A stretch of DNA of 64,000 bases, taken from positions 229,076-293,075 of the forward strand of contig JAWPHD010001813.1 in the NCBI GenBank assembly GCA_037043455.1, in the 5' to 3' direction. This document shows positions 36,850 through 48,475 of this stretch, piece after piece; position 1 is the first letter of the stretch, and each line of letters starts with the position of its first letter. Origin of the DNA: Cyrtodaria siliqua. Its lineage: Eukaryota > Mollusca > Bivalvia > Adapedonta > Hiatellidae. Both the position numbers and the translations under genes were made by a program. The notes below the pieces were generated by a model. That model was given only the letters and a program-made list of their open reading frames with translations, was not told the origin of the DNA and made no database searches.

Positions 36850-37190
36850 CGAACAGACAATGTAGAATTCACAAAACTCAACCACCCAAATACAACAACA
36901 ACAACAACTACATGGATTAATAAAAGTAAATTATGCGACACCACACACATAAAAAGATTGTCAACGGGGGTAACGCAATGGAACGGTCAGTGACAAAACG
37001 GTCGCTGGGGTTTAAACAATCTTCTAATGTGCATCAAACCTCACTCTTATCATTATGTCATCCCAAATAAACAGTACACTGAATATAAAGAAATCCACAC
37101 GGTCACCTTGCTATATTCTCTAACTAGTTACAATTAATAGGTAAGGATACAACTGAACTAAGAATAACATACATTCTCTATGGGGGAACA
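36850..37190 (-). mobile_element. PLE-A solo 3' tail, minus strand
   Basis: Read on the minus strand: GTTAGAGAATATAGCAAGGT, TTTATTTGGGATGAC, CCCCAGCGACCGTTTTG, and CACTGACCGTTCCATTGCG. It contains a small CAA microsatellite near 36893-36908. No RT sequence. Confidence 0.65.
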
Positions 37191-37428
37191 CTATCAAACA
37201 TAATGAGGGGATACCTTTTACGGCACAAACAACTCAACTTCAAGTGAGATCAAGTCAAAACGAATACCCTCGGATTACCCTAAAACTTCAGGTACAGTAT
37301 TTTTGAAATGTTAAATGTTGCCTCTCAAATTACTAGTTTATACTTTCTTCTTTATATTTTTATATTGCAATGCCTTAATGACAAATCACAGCGGTATATT
37401 GTTTGACTTGAACTTTGACAGTACTAAC

Positions 37429-37460
37429 CATTTGTGTTTCTATATTCCCGCTCTGGTCGT
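37429..37460 (-). CDS. Micro-exon candidate, phase 1-0
   Basis: Acceptor TTATGTTTCAG before ACGACC; donor CAAATG followed by GTTAGT. Phase 1 reads DQSGNIETQM. It does not join the 36779 candidate in phase, so an intermediate exon or alternative use would be needed. Confidence 0.25.
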
Positions 37461-37910
37461 CTGAAACATAAAAAGTAAATGAAAGGTTTAAAAGAGAAAA
37501 GGTAGACTTTTGTAACATTCAATTTATTTAAGGCCAATATTTACTCGAACATTATAACTTAAAACATTCGTTAACAATTTGAAGTTTATTACTGATACAC
37601 CGTTTTATTATCTTTTGGAACGTATAAGGGTTTCGGATAAGTAAACAAGCGGCGAATAGAAGTAAATACAAAACGTCAAACGGAAGTGTAGCTCCTTCCC
37701 TTTTCACAAATATCCAAGAGCTGACAGTTTGACAAGGAGTTCATTTAAATTGATGGATAACTTTAACATAAAAACGCGTTAAAAACATGGAGTGAATTCG
37801 CCCAATTGTTTATTTAAGGAAGGTATAATATATCAAAATTTCAAAACTACTATTCCAAAAATTCCGTAAATCCTATAATTCGGTATAAGTACAATTGTTT
37901 TGAGAGAAAT

Positions 37911-39586
37911 ATGATTTTCAACTACAACACAATAGTGTCCAACCTTGATATAGTAAATAACACTCCTAAGGAATGCAAGCGTAGAACATCTAAATGTTGC
38001 TATGCTCCGGCCGGTCATGTCATTACTGGTAATTTTGATATTATATATAAACGTATTGGGCATTTGGTTTCTAAAGGTCCGAAGTATAGATTGCCTTCTG
38101 CGATTGATTTTAATGCATGTCGTGGTCAGATCGTCCAATCCATTGAGGATTTTAGTATTAAATGGTGTCGTAGAGAATATGCTGACCCTAATTCCCTTCC
38201 TATTTGGAAAAATACTATTTTTAACATCAAACATACCCGTATTAACTTCTATACGGCTAACCCCTCCCTACTTCCACATAGACATAGGTTTTCATTTCGT
38301 AATTTAAAATCGGGAATTCAGGAAATTCATAATAAGTACGAAAAGCAAGACAGACTTCCAACGATGTACTGGATTCCAAATTTACACAAAATATATATTA
38401 AGCCCGTGTTATTTCCAATTCTAGTTCTTACATCACTACAAATATCTCCACACTTTTACATCTTGTCTTACTGCCGTTAAAGATCAAAGTAAACAATATT
38501 GTGCTAAAGTTTATGAAAACTCTGGGATTAATTTATTTTGTTCTATTAAAAATCCAGACAACGTTCTTGATAAAATTTGCAATAAACGTCAAGCTTCACC
38601 GATAAGTACTTATAGCTTGTCTACATTATATGCAACTTTACCACAAAACCTTATCAAAGACAAGCTTATTGCTCTCATTCAAAACATTTTTGAGCTGTAA
38701 CAATATTAAAGTTTTTTTTACTAACGGCAGTTTAGACAATTACACAATGTGGACTTGTCATAATTTTGTGAATCACTTATTTTTCTATTAGATAATATTT
38801 TTGTCAGGTCTGGAACTACTGTTTAAAGACAAATTGTTGTTATCCCTGTGAGTACGAACTGTGCACCACTTGTCGCAGAGTTGTTTTATATTGCTATGAA
38901 ATAGATTTCATGTTGAGTCTTTCACCAGATACCCAGGCAGATGTTATTGAAGCCTTTAATGACACCTCTTGGTATCTGGATGACATATTGAACATTGACA
39001 ACCCTATCTTTTCTACTATGGGTAATAATATATATCCTAAAGAACTTCAACTTAACAAAGCTAATATTTCTGATACTAACGCTTCGTTTGTCGATTGAAA
39101 ATGGTGAAATAATTAGAAAAAACGCTAGCAACTTCTTATGAGGTCTATGTGTCTCAAATGATTCGTTTTTCTAGAGCTTGTACTCTAGTTGAGGACTTTA
39201 ATATTCTTAATCGTACAAAAAGCTGCTCCATCAGGGCTACCGTTACCATAAACTTCGTAAAACATTTGCAAAATTATATTATCGTAACCCTGATCTTCTT
39301 TCCAAATATAAAGGTAATTTAAGAACTCTTCTGCGACAAGAGCTATCACAATATAACTTCTATGGAGATGTGATTTACAAACTTCGTAAGAATCCTTGGT
39401 CAGGATCACTTTCATACTAACTTTGTTAAACTTGTTAAAACGGTTATCAAAAGAGGTAATGACCCTATCTTTATGCAACGAAACTCATGCTTGGTGGTGG
39501 ACCCATATACAGTTCGCCACTATGCTTTCCTCTTTAATTGTGTGATGAACGGACATGCTTTGAACCCTAAGATGACGTCTACCTAA
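37911..39586 (+). pseudogene. Penelope-like reverse transcriptase, frameshifted
   Basis: The first 190 codons are open and show CCYAPAGHVITGNFDIIYKR, KGPKYRLPSAIDFNACRG, and YWIPNLHKIYIKP (cognate to the LPKIHKP segment of PLE RTs). A frameshift near 38450 moves on to LTAVKDQSKQYCAKVYENSG and STLYATLPQNLIKDK, which ends in a stop at 38698. Further shifts follow before NTSWYLDD-type motif C (SWYLDDILNIDNP, about 38970-39005) and KLRKTFAKLYYRNPDLLSKY-type C-terminal text, with a final TAA at 39584. Several stops and shifts make it inactive. The family role would be target-primed reverse transcription of its own RNA. Confidence 0.75.
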
Positions 39587-39882
39587 ATCCCAAAAGGACG
39601 GTGACGTTTGTTGTTTGTCTGCAATCTTTTCCTGTCGTGCCCCCAATTGTTTTTTTTGTATTTATATACACACGAACATATTTGTGTTCTACTTATATTG
39701 CCTATTGATGCTTCCTTGTTGGTAAGAGAATAGCTCATGGCGGGGATGTCTTTATTTATACTGTCCCGTTTTATTGGAATGAAGTAGGGTAAGTGTGAGG
39801 GTTGGTGCACCCTAGAACCTGGTTTAAACACCCAGCGTCCTTTTTTGCCACTGACCGTTCCAAGCCGGTAGCCCTATTGTCA

Positions 39883-39950
39883 AGAAATATAAAAAGACCG
39901 GACAGGGAAAGTAGCATTCAAGGAGGACGGTCAACCACTAAACACAGAAA
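39883..39950 (-). repeat. Inverted piece of the PLE-A terminal tail
   Basis: AGAAATATAAAAAGACCGGA onward is the reverse complement of the tail end seen at 3355-3421, placed inside an otherwise plus-strand tail. Confidence 0.7.
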
Positions 39951-40805
39951 CAACCCTTTCTGTGTTTGTGCCGTCATATGTCTTTCTTTTTTGTTAACAT
40001 TGCCATTCATGTTTGTCTTTTTACGCGTTTTGGGTTTACTGTTTTCTGTGAAAGATGCATTTCCTGTTCGACATTTATACTTATTTGTATCATTGTGTTT
40101 GCTAAAGGATCTAAAATGAAAGTAGATTATCGTCGACCTTAAAGGAGCAATTATTATCTATTTAGTTGATTATATTTTTAGTATAAATACAGCAGAGTAC
40201 ACCTGTTAAATAAGTTGCTATATGAAATATATTTAGTATTAGGTTTTTGCAAAATATGTGATGTGCTAACAAATTTGATCAAGAACTTCTCTGACATAAA
40301 TCCTTATCCGAGTTTTCGTGAACTGTTATCGCATAAAGATTTTACGATATAATTTACGGCATTTATAAATGCACAGATGTTTGTAGTAGGGGTAGGGGAG
40401 GGTAATATAACTACCAATACACATGATTTTAGGGTTATTAGTGATTAGGAATCCAAGTCGTAGTATGCAATTTGTTCTTTTCGTCCAACCCAACCTTAAA
40501 CTCTGTGCTCTTAGTTACATCAGGTGATTACAAGCGATGAGATGGCATGCCGAAGAATAAAATCATTTTGAATCGTTAGTCACATTCTTTTGAAGTGTTA
40601 GCATTGATGTTTTGATCTCGACAATTTGTGTAGAAGTTGAAAACATGGTTTGTTTATACCTATGTATAATATTTCATTGTAAAGGGGATAGAGATGACTC
40701 GAGTCATATTTCCTTTCTGCATTTAATACACATTCTGTATGTATGTTGTTTAACATGTAACAGTTTAAGACAATGTTCATGATAAAATAGTTCATGTAAA
40801 TAAAT

Positions 40806-41700
40806 AACAAGAGGCCCAAGAGGGCCTGAGGACGCTCTACTTGCTAAAATGGCTCTTAATCTAGGATTGTCGTCGTAAAATTCGCATCAGTACTTCTTTT
40901 AAACTAGAGGGCCACGGCCTACATGTCGAGCCCTATTATAAAGGTCAAGCTTTTTTATTTGACGAACATCAATGTCAATCCCAAAATATTTTAAATTAGT
41001 GTCATTAACAGTGGGGGATGCACGTCGTAGCGGAGACCGGATGTGATCTATACTTTGTTACAGCCACCCAGATGTTTGCACATGATGTTAGATGTATATA
41101 AGGAACATTCTGGTGAAGTTTGATGAAAAAGCAAGATAAATATGTCATAGCAGAGACCGTACAAAACCTATATCTTGTGAAAAGTAGGTCACAGCGACCA
41201 GAAATTCTGCACATGATATTAGAAGCATATAGGGAACATTCTGGTGAAAATACTGCGAGAATGAAGCAAGATACGCATGTCGTAGCAGAGACCGGACATT
41301 ACCAGAATTGTTTCGAAAGTAAGTCACAACAACCCGACATTTTGCACATGATGTTAGATAAATAAAAGAAACATTCCGGTGATGTTTGGTGTTCGTCGAA
41401 ATTAGGTCACAGCAACCCGAAATTGTGCACGTGATGATGGGTTCATATAATGAACATTATGGTGGAGTTTAGTGAAAATCCTGCATGTAACGAAGAAGAT
41501 ATTAAGAAATTAAAATCGAACGCAACAAGAATTGCGATACGTTACTCATAACATAAGTTACTGAGTGGAAACCATTTTTTTCTATTTTACGTAACAGCGA
41601 CATTGACCTTAAACACAGTGGCCCCAGATGCAATCCCAACCTTTCTTTTCATATTATCTACATATCCAGCAAGTTTCGTCACAGTACATCACTCCAGATA
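40806..41700. repeat. Dispersed repeat with about 125-bp internal periodicity, truncated copy
   Basis: Starts AAGAGGCCCAAGAGGGCC. Internal units repeat GGAACATTCTGGTGAA, GTCGTAGC(A/G)GAGACCGGA, TAGGTCACAGC.ACCC and TGCACATGATGTTAGA about every 120-130 bp. Ends in the CTTAAACACAGTGGCCCC section. The fuller copy is at 46005-47470. Non-coding. Confidence 0.7.
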
Positions 41701-41764
41701 CAGATGTATATACATATATCTTATATAATACACACACGCACACTATTAACCAGGCTTTGAAACA

Positions 41765-42715
41765 AACACTTATCAGCTATAACAGTTCGCCATTATGCTT
41801 TCCTCTTTGAATGTGCGATGACCGGACAGAGTGTGGACCCTATGACGACGTCTACCAAAATCAGCCTTTGATGTCTGTCTTAAATTTTGTCTTGTCATAC
41901 CCTTAAACGTTTGTTCTCTTGTTTCATTGGCTTATGACACGTCTTTGAGTACTTACTTCGTGGATTTCTAGGTTTTTGGTTTTCAATATTTTATATCATT
42001 TAATACTATGTGTTTTACTTATATTGCTTATTGATGCTGCTTTGTTTGTAAGAGAATATAACCTGGCGGGGATATCTTTGCATACATTTTCCCTTTTATT
42101 GGGACGACACTAGGGTAAAAGTGAGGTTTGACGCCCCCTAGAACCTGTTTTAAACCCCAGCGGTATTTTTGCCACTGACCGTTCCAAGGCGGTAGCCCTG
42201 TTGCCAACCCTTTTATGTTTGTGATGTCACATCTTGCCGTTTAATCATCTTTATAGTTGTTGTTTGTTTCTGTGCGTGTTTATCGTAGAGTGTGGTCTTC
42301 CCGTTCGCGTGTACATCATATGAGGAAAGTATGCCAGAAAAAAACGTTCGTTTACTAGAGGTGAATAGTATCGCAATCGACAGTTGTGTATATTTTTTTG
42401 TGAACCGTGATGGTTCATGTGCATGTACGTAGGCCTAACATTACTCTTCCGGAGTTAAAGTAAGTTGTTTCCGCCAAGTAAATATGTGCTGTGAAGTTAA
42501 GTACATACGCATACCATTTACCGAGATTATACAGACGAAATATTTTCTGCAATATGTGAGCGAGCAAATCGACCTGCATTTATATATATCTGACCGGGGA
42601 AGTTGTATGCTTCGAATCAAAGACACTGCTTTGTGCATCTGACACATGCTAAGATGTAAACAACATGTTTTGTTTTGCAGTTAGTTGAACATTTTATGGC
42701 GACACTATAACTCTA
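41765..42715. repeat. Segmental duplication block F, copy 2
   Basis: Sister of 31852-32830, including the PLE-A RT end and plus-strand tail (about 41776-42315). Small deletions relative to copy 1, for example around 42300 and 42355. Confidence 0.8.
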
Positions 42716-42795
42716 AGCACCTACAACGTTTCCACAATATGCATAATTGCATCGTGTAGTTGACTAGAGATCAAAGATAAATTAAATCAACTTAC

Positions 42796-42855
42796 GCAGC
42801 AGACATTTTCTAGAGGAGGAACTACTTTTCTTCCGGCTTTCTGTGCAGACGCCGC
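42796..42855 (-). CDS. Exon of the minus-strand gene (20 codons, phase 0-0)
   Basis: Acceptor AACTATCTTCAG before GCGGCG; donor GTCTGCTGC followed by GTAAGT. The peptide AASAQKAGRKVVPPLENVCC is open in phase 0. Both splice sites are strong. Confidence 0.5.
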
Positions 42856-43202
42856 CTGAAGATAGTTATGATAGTTATAATATGTAGACTTGCCCTGATA
42901 TTCTTTCTTCTCGATAACATTTTTATAAGGTACGGTAAAACAGTTTACCGCCATGTTGAAGGTATTCCAATGGGTACTAACTGTGGGACACTTGTCGCTG
43001 ATTTGTTTTTATTGCCATGAAAGAGATTATATGTTGAGTGTGTCAGCTGCTAGCCAGTGTGACATTATTGATGCGTTAGTAATACATATTGGTACCTACA
43101 TGACATACTCATTATTTATAATCCGTTCTGTGCTCTTATGGTCATTAACATGTATCTACAAGCGCTTACATTGAATAAACTTCATGAAACCAAAAACCAG
43201 CC

Positions 43203-43465
43203 CCATACCTTAAAGGCCAAGGTCACACTTGAATGTCAAATAAGTCAAATTCATGTCTCGGTCATAAATTTGAACGTTCTCAAGGGAATTTAATGAACAT
43301 TCACACAAATATTAATTACAGTCAGTTCTATACCTCAAAGGCAAGGTCAAACTTGGAGGTCAAAGATCAAATGAGTCAAATGTGTGCCTCAGCCATAACT
43401 TTGACATTAAAGAAGGAAAATTTATGAAACTTCACACAAATATTAATCACTATGTGTGTCACACG
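43203..43465. repeat. Two-unit tandem repeat, about 130 bp each
   Basis: Both units share CCT.AAAGGC(C)AAGGTCA, ACTTG.A.GTCAAA, GCC.CAG/TC.CATAA.TTTGA, and AAC.TTCACACAAATATTAAT. A dispersed non-coding repeat. Confidence 0.7.
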
Positions 43466-43586
43466 CAAGAATTAGGCATGTACTTAAAAGTTGTAACATC
43501 TATCATTTCAGGAATGTAGTAATTAATATAAGAAAATCATTGTGGGTTGTGGGGGTCGTGGCGGGTGGGGGGAATTTGTCACTTAC

Positions 43587-43613
43587 TGTTGACATTTCTT
43601 GTTCACTGGCATA
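43587..43613 (-). CDS. Micro-exon candidate (9 codons, phase 0-0)
   Basis: Reads YASEQEMST with a GTAAGT donor. The acceptor (TTCAATGAAG) has a poor pyrimidine tract, so support is limited. Confidence 0.25.
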
Positions 43614-43677
43614 CTTCATTGAATGAGTGTGTGTTGAAAGCTCCGCTTTAATATACAGACTTTTCATGTAGTAAAAT

Positions 43678-43703
43678 GTCTATTTTAAGTGAACACCGGT
43701 GAT

Positions 43704-43735
<32 letters not shown>

Positions 43736-43762
43736 AGCTACTAACTTATTAAATCTCGAGTA
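43678..43762. repeat. Solo ends of the AT-bounded element around a TA tract
   Basis: TGTCTATTTTAAGTGAACAC with CACCGGTG, then a TA microsatellite, then AGCTACTAACTTATTAAATC. The first segment is in the opposite orientation to its copy at 33618-33645; the second is in the same orientation as at 34642-34668. PLE-A RT sequence begins immediately after. Confidence 0.7.
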
Positions 43763-43764
43763 TT

Positions 43765-45289
43765 CGGCATTTGTTTTCTAAAGGTCCGAAGTATAGATTG
43801 CCTTCTGCGATTGATTTTAATGCATGTCGTGGTCAGATCGCCCAATCCATTGAGGATTTTAGTATTAAATGGTGTCGTAGAGAATATGCTGACCCTAATT
43901 CCCTTCCTATTTGGAAAAATACAATTTTTAACATCAAAGATACCCGTATTAACTTCGATACGGTTAACCCCTGCCTACTTCCCCATAGACATAGGTTTTC
44001 ATTTCGTAATTTAAAATCGGGAATTCAGGAAATTCATAATAAGTACGAAAAGCAAGACAGACTTCCATCGATGTACTGGATTCCAAATTTACACAAAATA
44101 TATATAAAGCCCGTGTTATTTCCAATGCTAGTTCTTACATCACTACAAATATCTCCACACTTTTACATCTTGTCTTACTGCCGTTAAAGATCAAATTAAA
44201 CAATATTGTGCTAAAGTTTATGAAAATTCTGGGAATAATTTACTTTGGTCTATTAAAAATCCAGACGACGTTATTGATAAAATTTGCAATAAACGTCAAG
44301 CTTCATCGATAAGTACTTATAGCTTGTCTACAGTATATGCAACTTTACCACTAAACCTTATCAAAGACAAGCTTATTGCTCTCATTCAAAACATTTTTGA
44401 TCTGTAACAATATTAAAGTTTTTTTTACTAACGGCAATTTAGACAATTACACAATGTGGACTTGTCATAATTTTGTGAATCACTTATTTTTCTATTAGAT
44501 AATTTTTTTGTCAGGTCTGGAACTACTGTTTATAGACAAATTGTTGTTATCCCTGTACGAACTGGGCACCACTTGTCGCAGAGTTGTTTTATATTGCTAT
44601 GAAATAGATTTCATGTTGAGTCTTTCACCAGATACCCAGGCAGATGTTATTGAAGCCTTTAATGACACCTCTTGGTATCTGGATGACATATTGAACATTG
44701 ACAACCCTATCTTTTCTACTATGGGTAATAATATATATCCTAAAGAACTTCAACTTAACAAAGCTAATATTTCTGATACTAACGCTTCGTTTGTCGATTG
44801 AAAATGGTGAAATAATTAGAAAAATCTCTAGCAACTTCTTATGAGGTCTATGTGTCTCAAATGATTCGTTTTTCTAGAGCTTGTACTCTAGTTGAGGACT
44901 TTAATATTCTTAATCGTACAAAAAGCTGCTCTATCAGGGCTACCGTTACCATAAACTTCGTAAAACATTTGCAAAATTATATTATCGTAACCCTGATCTT
45001 CTTTCCAAATATAAAAGTAATTTAAGAACTCTTCTGCGACAAGAGCTATCACAATATAACTTCTATGGAGATGTGATTTACAAACTTCGTAAGAATCCTT
45101 GGTCAGGATCACTTTCATACTAACTTTGTTAAACTTGTTAAAACGGTTATCAAAAGAGGTAATGACCCTATCTTTATGCAACGAAACGCATGCTTGGTGG
45201 TGGACCCATATACAGTTCGCCACTATGCTTTCCTCTTTAATTGTGCGATGAACGGACATGCTTTGAACCCTAAGATGACGTCTTCCTAA
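43765..45289 (+). pseudogene. PLE-A reverse transcriptase, duplicated copy E'
   Basis: Collinear with 38060-39586 with few differences; shares the same frameshifts, so the element was already dead when duplicated. It lacks the N-terminal roughly 50 codons. The tail is cut short: the sequence equivalent to 39685-40181 is missing and the flank resumes at TATAAATACAGCAGAG. Confidence 0.75.
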
Positions 45290-46004
45290 ATCCCAAAAGG
45301 ACGGTGACGTTTGTTGTTTGTCTGCAATCTTTTCCTGTCGTGCCCCCAATTGTTTTTTTTTGTATTTATATACACACGAACATATTTGTATAAATACAGC
45401 AGAGTACACCTGTTAAACAAGTTGCTATATGAAATATATTTAGTATTAGATTTTTGCAAAATATGTGATGTGTTAACAAATTTGATCAAGAACTTCTCTG
45501 ACATAAATCCTTATCCGAGTTTTCGTGAACTGTTATCGCATAACGCTTTTACGATATAATTTACGGCATTTATAAATGCACAGATGTTTGTAGTAGGGGT
45601 AGGGGAGGGTAATATAACTACCAATACAAATGATTTTAGGGTTATTAGTGTTTAGGAATCCAGGTCGTAGTATGCAATTTGTTCTTTTCGTCCAACCCAA
45701 CCTTAAACTCGGTGCTCTTAGTTACATCAGGTGATTACCAGCGATGAGATGGCATGCCAAGAATAAAATCATTTTGAATCGTTAGTCACATTCTTTTGAA
45801 GTGTTAGCATTGATGTTTTGATCTCGACAATTTGTGTAGAAGTTGAAAACATGGTTTGTTTATACCTATGTATAATATTTCATTGTAAAGGGGATAGAGA
45901 TGACTCGAGTCATATTTCCTTTCTGCATTTAATACACATTCTGTATGTATGTTGTTTAACATGTAACAGGTTAAGACAATTTTCATGATAAAATAGTTCA
46001 TGTA

Positions 46005-47470
46005 AATAAATAACAGGAGGGCCTGTGGACGCTCTACTTGCTAAAATTGCTCTTACATCTAGGATTGTTGTCATAAAATTCGCATCAGTACTTCTTTTAA
46101 ACTAGAAGGCCACGGCCTACATGTCGTGCCCTATTATAAAGGTCAAGATTTTTTATTTGACGAACATCAATGTCAATCCCAAAATATTTTAAATTAGTGT
46201 CATTAACGGTGGGGGATGCACGTCGTAGCGGAGACCGGATGTGATCTATACTTTGTTACAGCCACCCAGATGTTTGCACATGATGTTAGATGTATATAAG
46301 GAACATTCTGGTGAAGTTTGATGACAAAGCAAGATAAACATGCCATAGCAGAGACCGTACAAAACCTATATCTTGTGAAAAGTAGGTCACAGCAACCAGA
46401 AATTCTGCACATGTTATAAGAAGCATATAGGGAACATTCTGGTGAAAATACTGCGAGAATGAAGCAAGATACGCATGTCGTAGCAGAGACCGGTCATTAC
46501 CAGAATTGTTTCGAAAGTAGGTCACAACAACCCGACATTTTGCACATGATGTTAGATGCATAAAAGAAACATTCCGGTGATGTTTGGTGTTCGTCGAAAT
46601 TAGGTCACAGCAATCCGAAATTGTGCACGTGATGATGGGTTCATATAATGAACATTATGGTGGAGTTTAGTGAAAATCCTGCATGTAACGAAGAAGATAT
46701 TAAGAAATTAAAGTCGAACGCAACAAGAAATGCGATACGTTACTCATAACATAAGTTACTGAGCGGAAACCATTTGTTTCTATTTTACTTAACAGCGACA
46801 TTGACCTTAAACACAGTGGCCCCAAATGCAATCCCAACCTTTCTTTTCATATTATCCACATATCCAGCAAGTTTCGTCACAGTACATCACTCCTAACAAA
46901 AGTTACTGAGCGGAAAACATTTTTCTATTTTCAGTAACAAAGTCCTTGACCTTAACCCCAGTGGCCCCAAATGCAATATCAACCTTCCATAAAAGCTACA
47001 TACACTGCAAGTTTCATACGTTATTCCTAATAAACGTTATTGAGTGGAAACCATGAGTTTGACCCAAGTTCCCAATATAGCTATTGCATATTTAAAAAAT
47101 CAAGGATCATAACTCTGGTGTTACTTGTCCGATCTGTCCGGGTTTTTTAAACTCTTCCGGGCTTTTATTGATATCAACAATCAGGTAAAAATTGGAAAAG
47201 ATCGGATGAAAATTGAATGCCTTATCGTGTTAATGAGGCAATATATGGCAATTTTAACTAAATCAGGGGTCATAACTCCGGTGTTACTGGTCAACACTGG
47301 CTGTTTTTCAAACTCGTCCGAGCTTTCATCGATATCAACGGTCTGGTAACGTTTGAAAAATATCGGAGTACAATTGAAGCCGCTATCGTGTTAACGATGC
47401 AAACGTTAACGGGCGGATGTCGAGCGCCATCCTATAAGCTCTGCTGGCCTTTTGCCAGTAGAGCTTAAAA
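46005..47470. repeat. Dispersed repeat, fuller copy, ending in a hairpin
   Basis: Corresponds to 40806-41700 up to about 46893, then continues with a further CAGTGGCCCCAAATGCAAT unit and two roughly 165-bp units (CATAACTC.GGTGTTACT, TC(G)TCCG.GCTTT.ATCGATATCAAC, TATCGTGTTAACGA). The end is a strong hairpin at 47436-47466. Non-coding and probably a non-autonomous transposon; class unknown. Confidence 0.65.
47436..47466. repeat. Terminal hairpin, 12-bp stem
   Basis: AAGCTCTGCTGG pairs with CCAGTAGAGCTT with one mismatch around CCTTTTG. It sits at the edge of the dispersed repeat. Confidence 0.85.
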
Positions 47471-47474
47471 CTAT

Positions 47475-48285
47475 ATTTAAAATACATTCAGATCGTATAT
47501 TACAGGGCGGACATGTGCATTGTCTAAACATGCATATATTTAGTAAGTAGATATATTTATATAAATCTATGTTAAGGACCTATTTCCCAAAGTTAAATGA
47601 TCATTGAAAAAGCATGGAAAGCTGGCTTCTTTACTTCTAACATGATACATGACCGATTAGCTCAGGTATATAAACTGAGGCCCGAGTAACGTTTTCTCTT
47701 TGAAAAGCATTGGTATATTGTTTTCTGGGTATATATGTAATACTTAAACCTTACCTTTATGAAGAAAAGCAACAACATCTTAAGAAGTAAGCTATACTAA
47801 ATACAAAATTTTGTTGATAGTTCCTTGTTTTTAGAAGAAAAACACGCCAAAAACAACTAATGAAACACCTGCTTTTATGTTTAATATGTTGATTACATAC
47901 ACAAGCTTTAGTGTGAGGGCCTCATCAGCTGAAACAAAAGGGAATACCGCCAATTTCTCATGCAATTATATGTATAACAGTGATTTACAGTTAGATAACC
48001 AAATCCCTCCCACCCCACTAAATACAATAGTCTGGAAATAGGTCTTTAAGAGTGTGAAAATATTGACATATACGAATTACTAATTACCAACTTTAACGGA
48101 AATCTTATGCCTTTTCATATTATTTTGTTTAGAAATGTGTACCTTCATTTATTTTGATAACACTTTTATCTGTTTTGTTTTATTATTAATAGTTTAGCTT
48201 TCAACGGTATCAAGGTCTAAAAACAAAAAGCATACTTAATTTAATTACAGGGGGACGTAAACCTTTAAACATTAATCCAAATTTA
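47475..48285. other. Non-coding stretch, no gene seen
   Basis: AT-rich DNA without recognised repeats. A possible 24-bp splice-bordered segment near 47757 reads only hydrophobic residues and was not accepted. Confidence 0.45.
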
Positions 48286-48289
48286 GTTT

Positions 48290-48475
48290 AACAGGGAGTT
48301 GCATATTTTACCACCGACCGTTCAAAGGAGGTTGATTTATTGTCAACCCATTGATGTTTGTGATGTAATATCTTGCCTTTTATTCATTTTTGTAGCTGTT
48401 GTTTTTCTTTGTGCGTGTTTTGTGGCTGACTATGTTCCTTGTATGCTCTCCTGTTCGACTTTTGTATCTAATTTT
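48290..48475 (+). mobile_element. PLE-A solo 3' tail, plus strand
   Basis: CCACCGACCGTTCAAAGGAGG, TTGATGTTTGTGATGTAATA, TGTGCGTGTTTTGTGGCTGA and CTCCTGTTCGACTTTTGTAT follow the tail order. No RT part. Confidence 0.65.

Larger units (their letters stand above)
37900..40100 (+). mobile_element. PLE-A copy, longest in the window but broken
   Basis: Contains the RT from its N-terminal region to its C-terminus (broken) and the 3' tail ending TTCCTGTTCGACATTTATAC at about 40075. The distal tail is interrupted at 39883-39950 by an inverted copy of the last roughly 68 bp of the tail. The 5' limit is unclear. Duplicated in part at 43765-45400. Confidence 0.7.
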
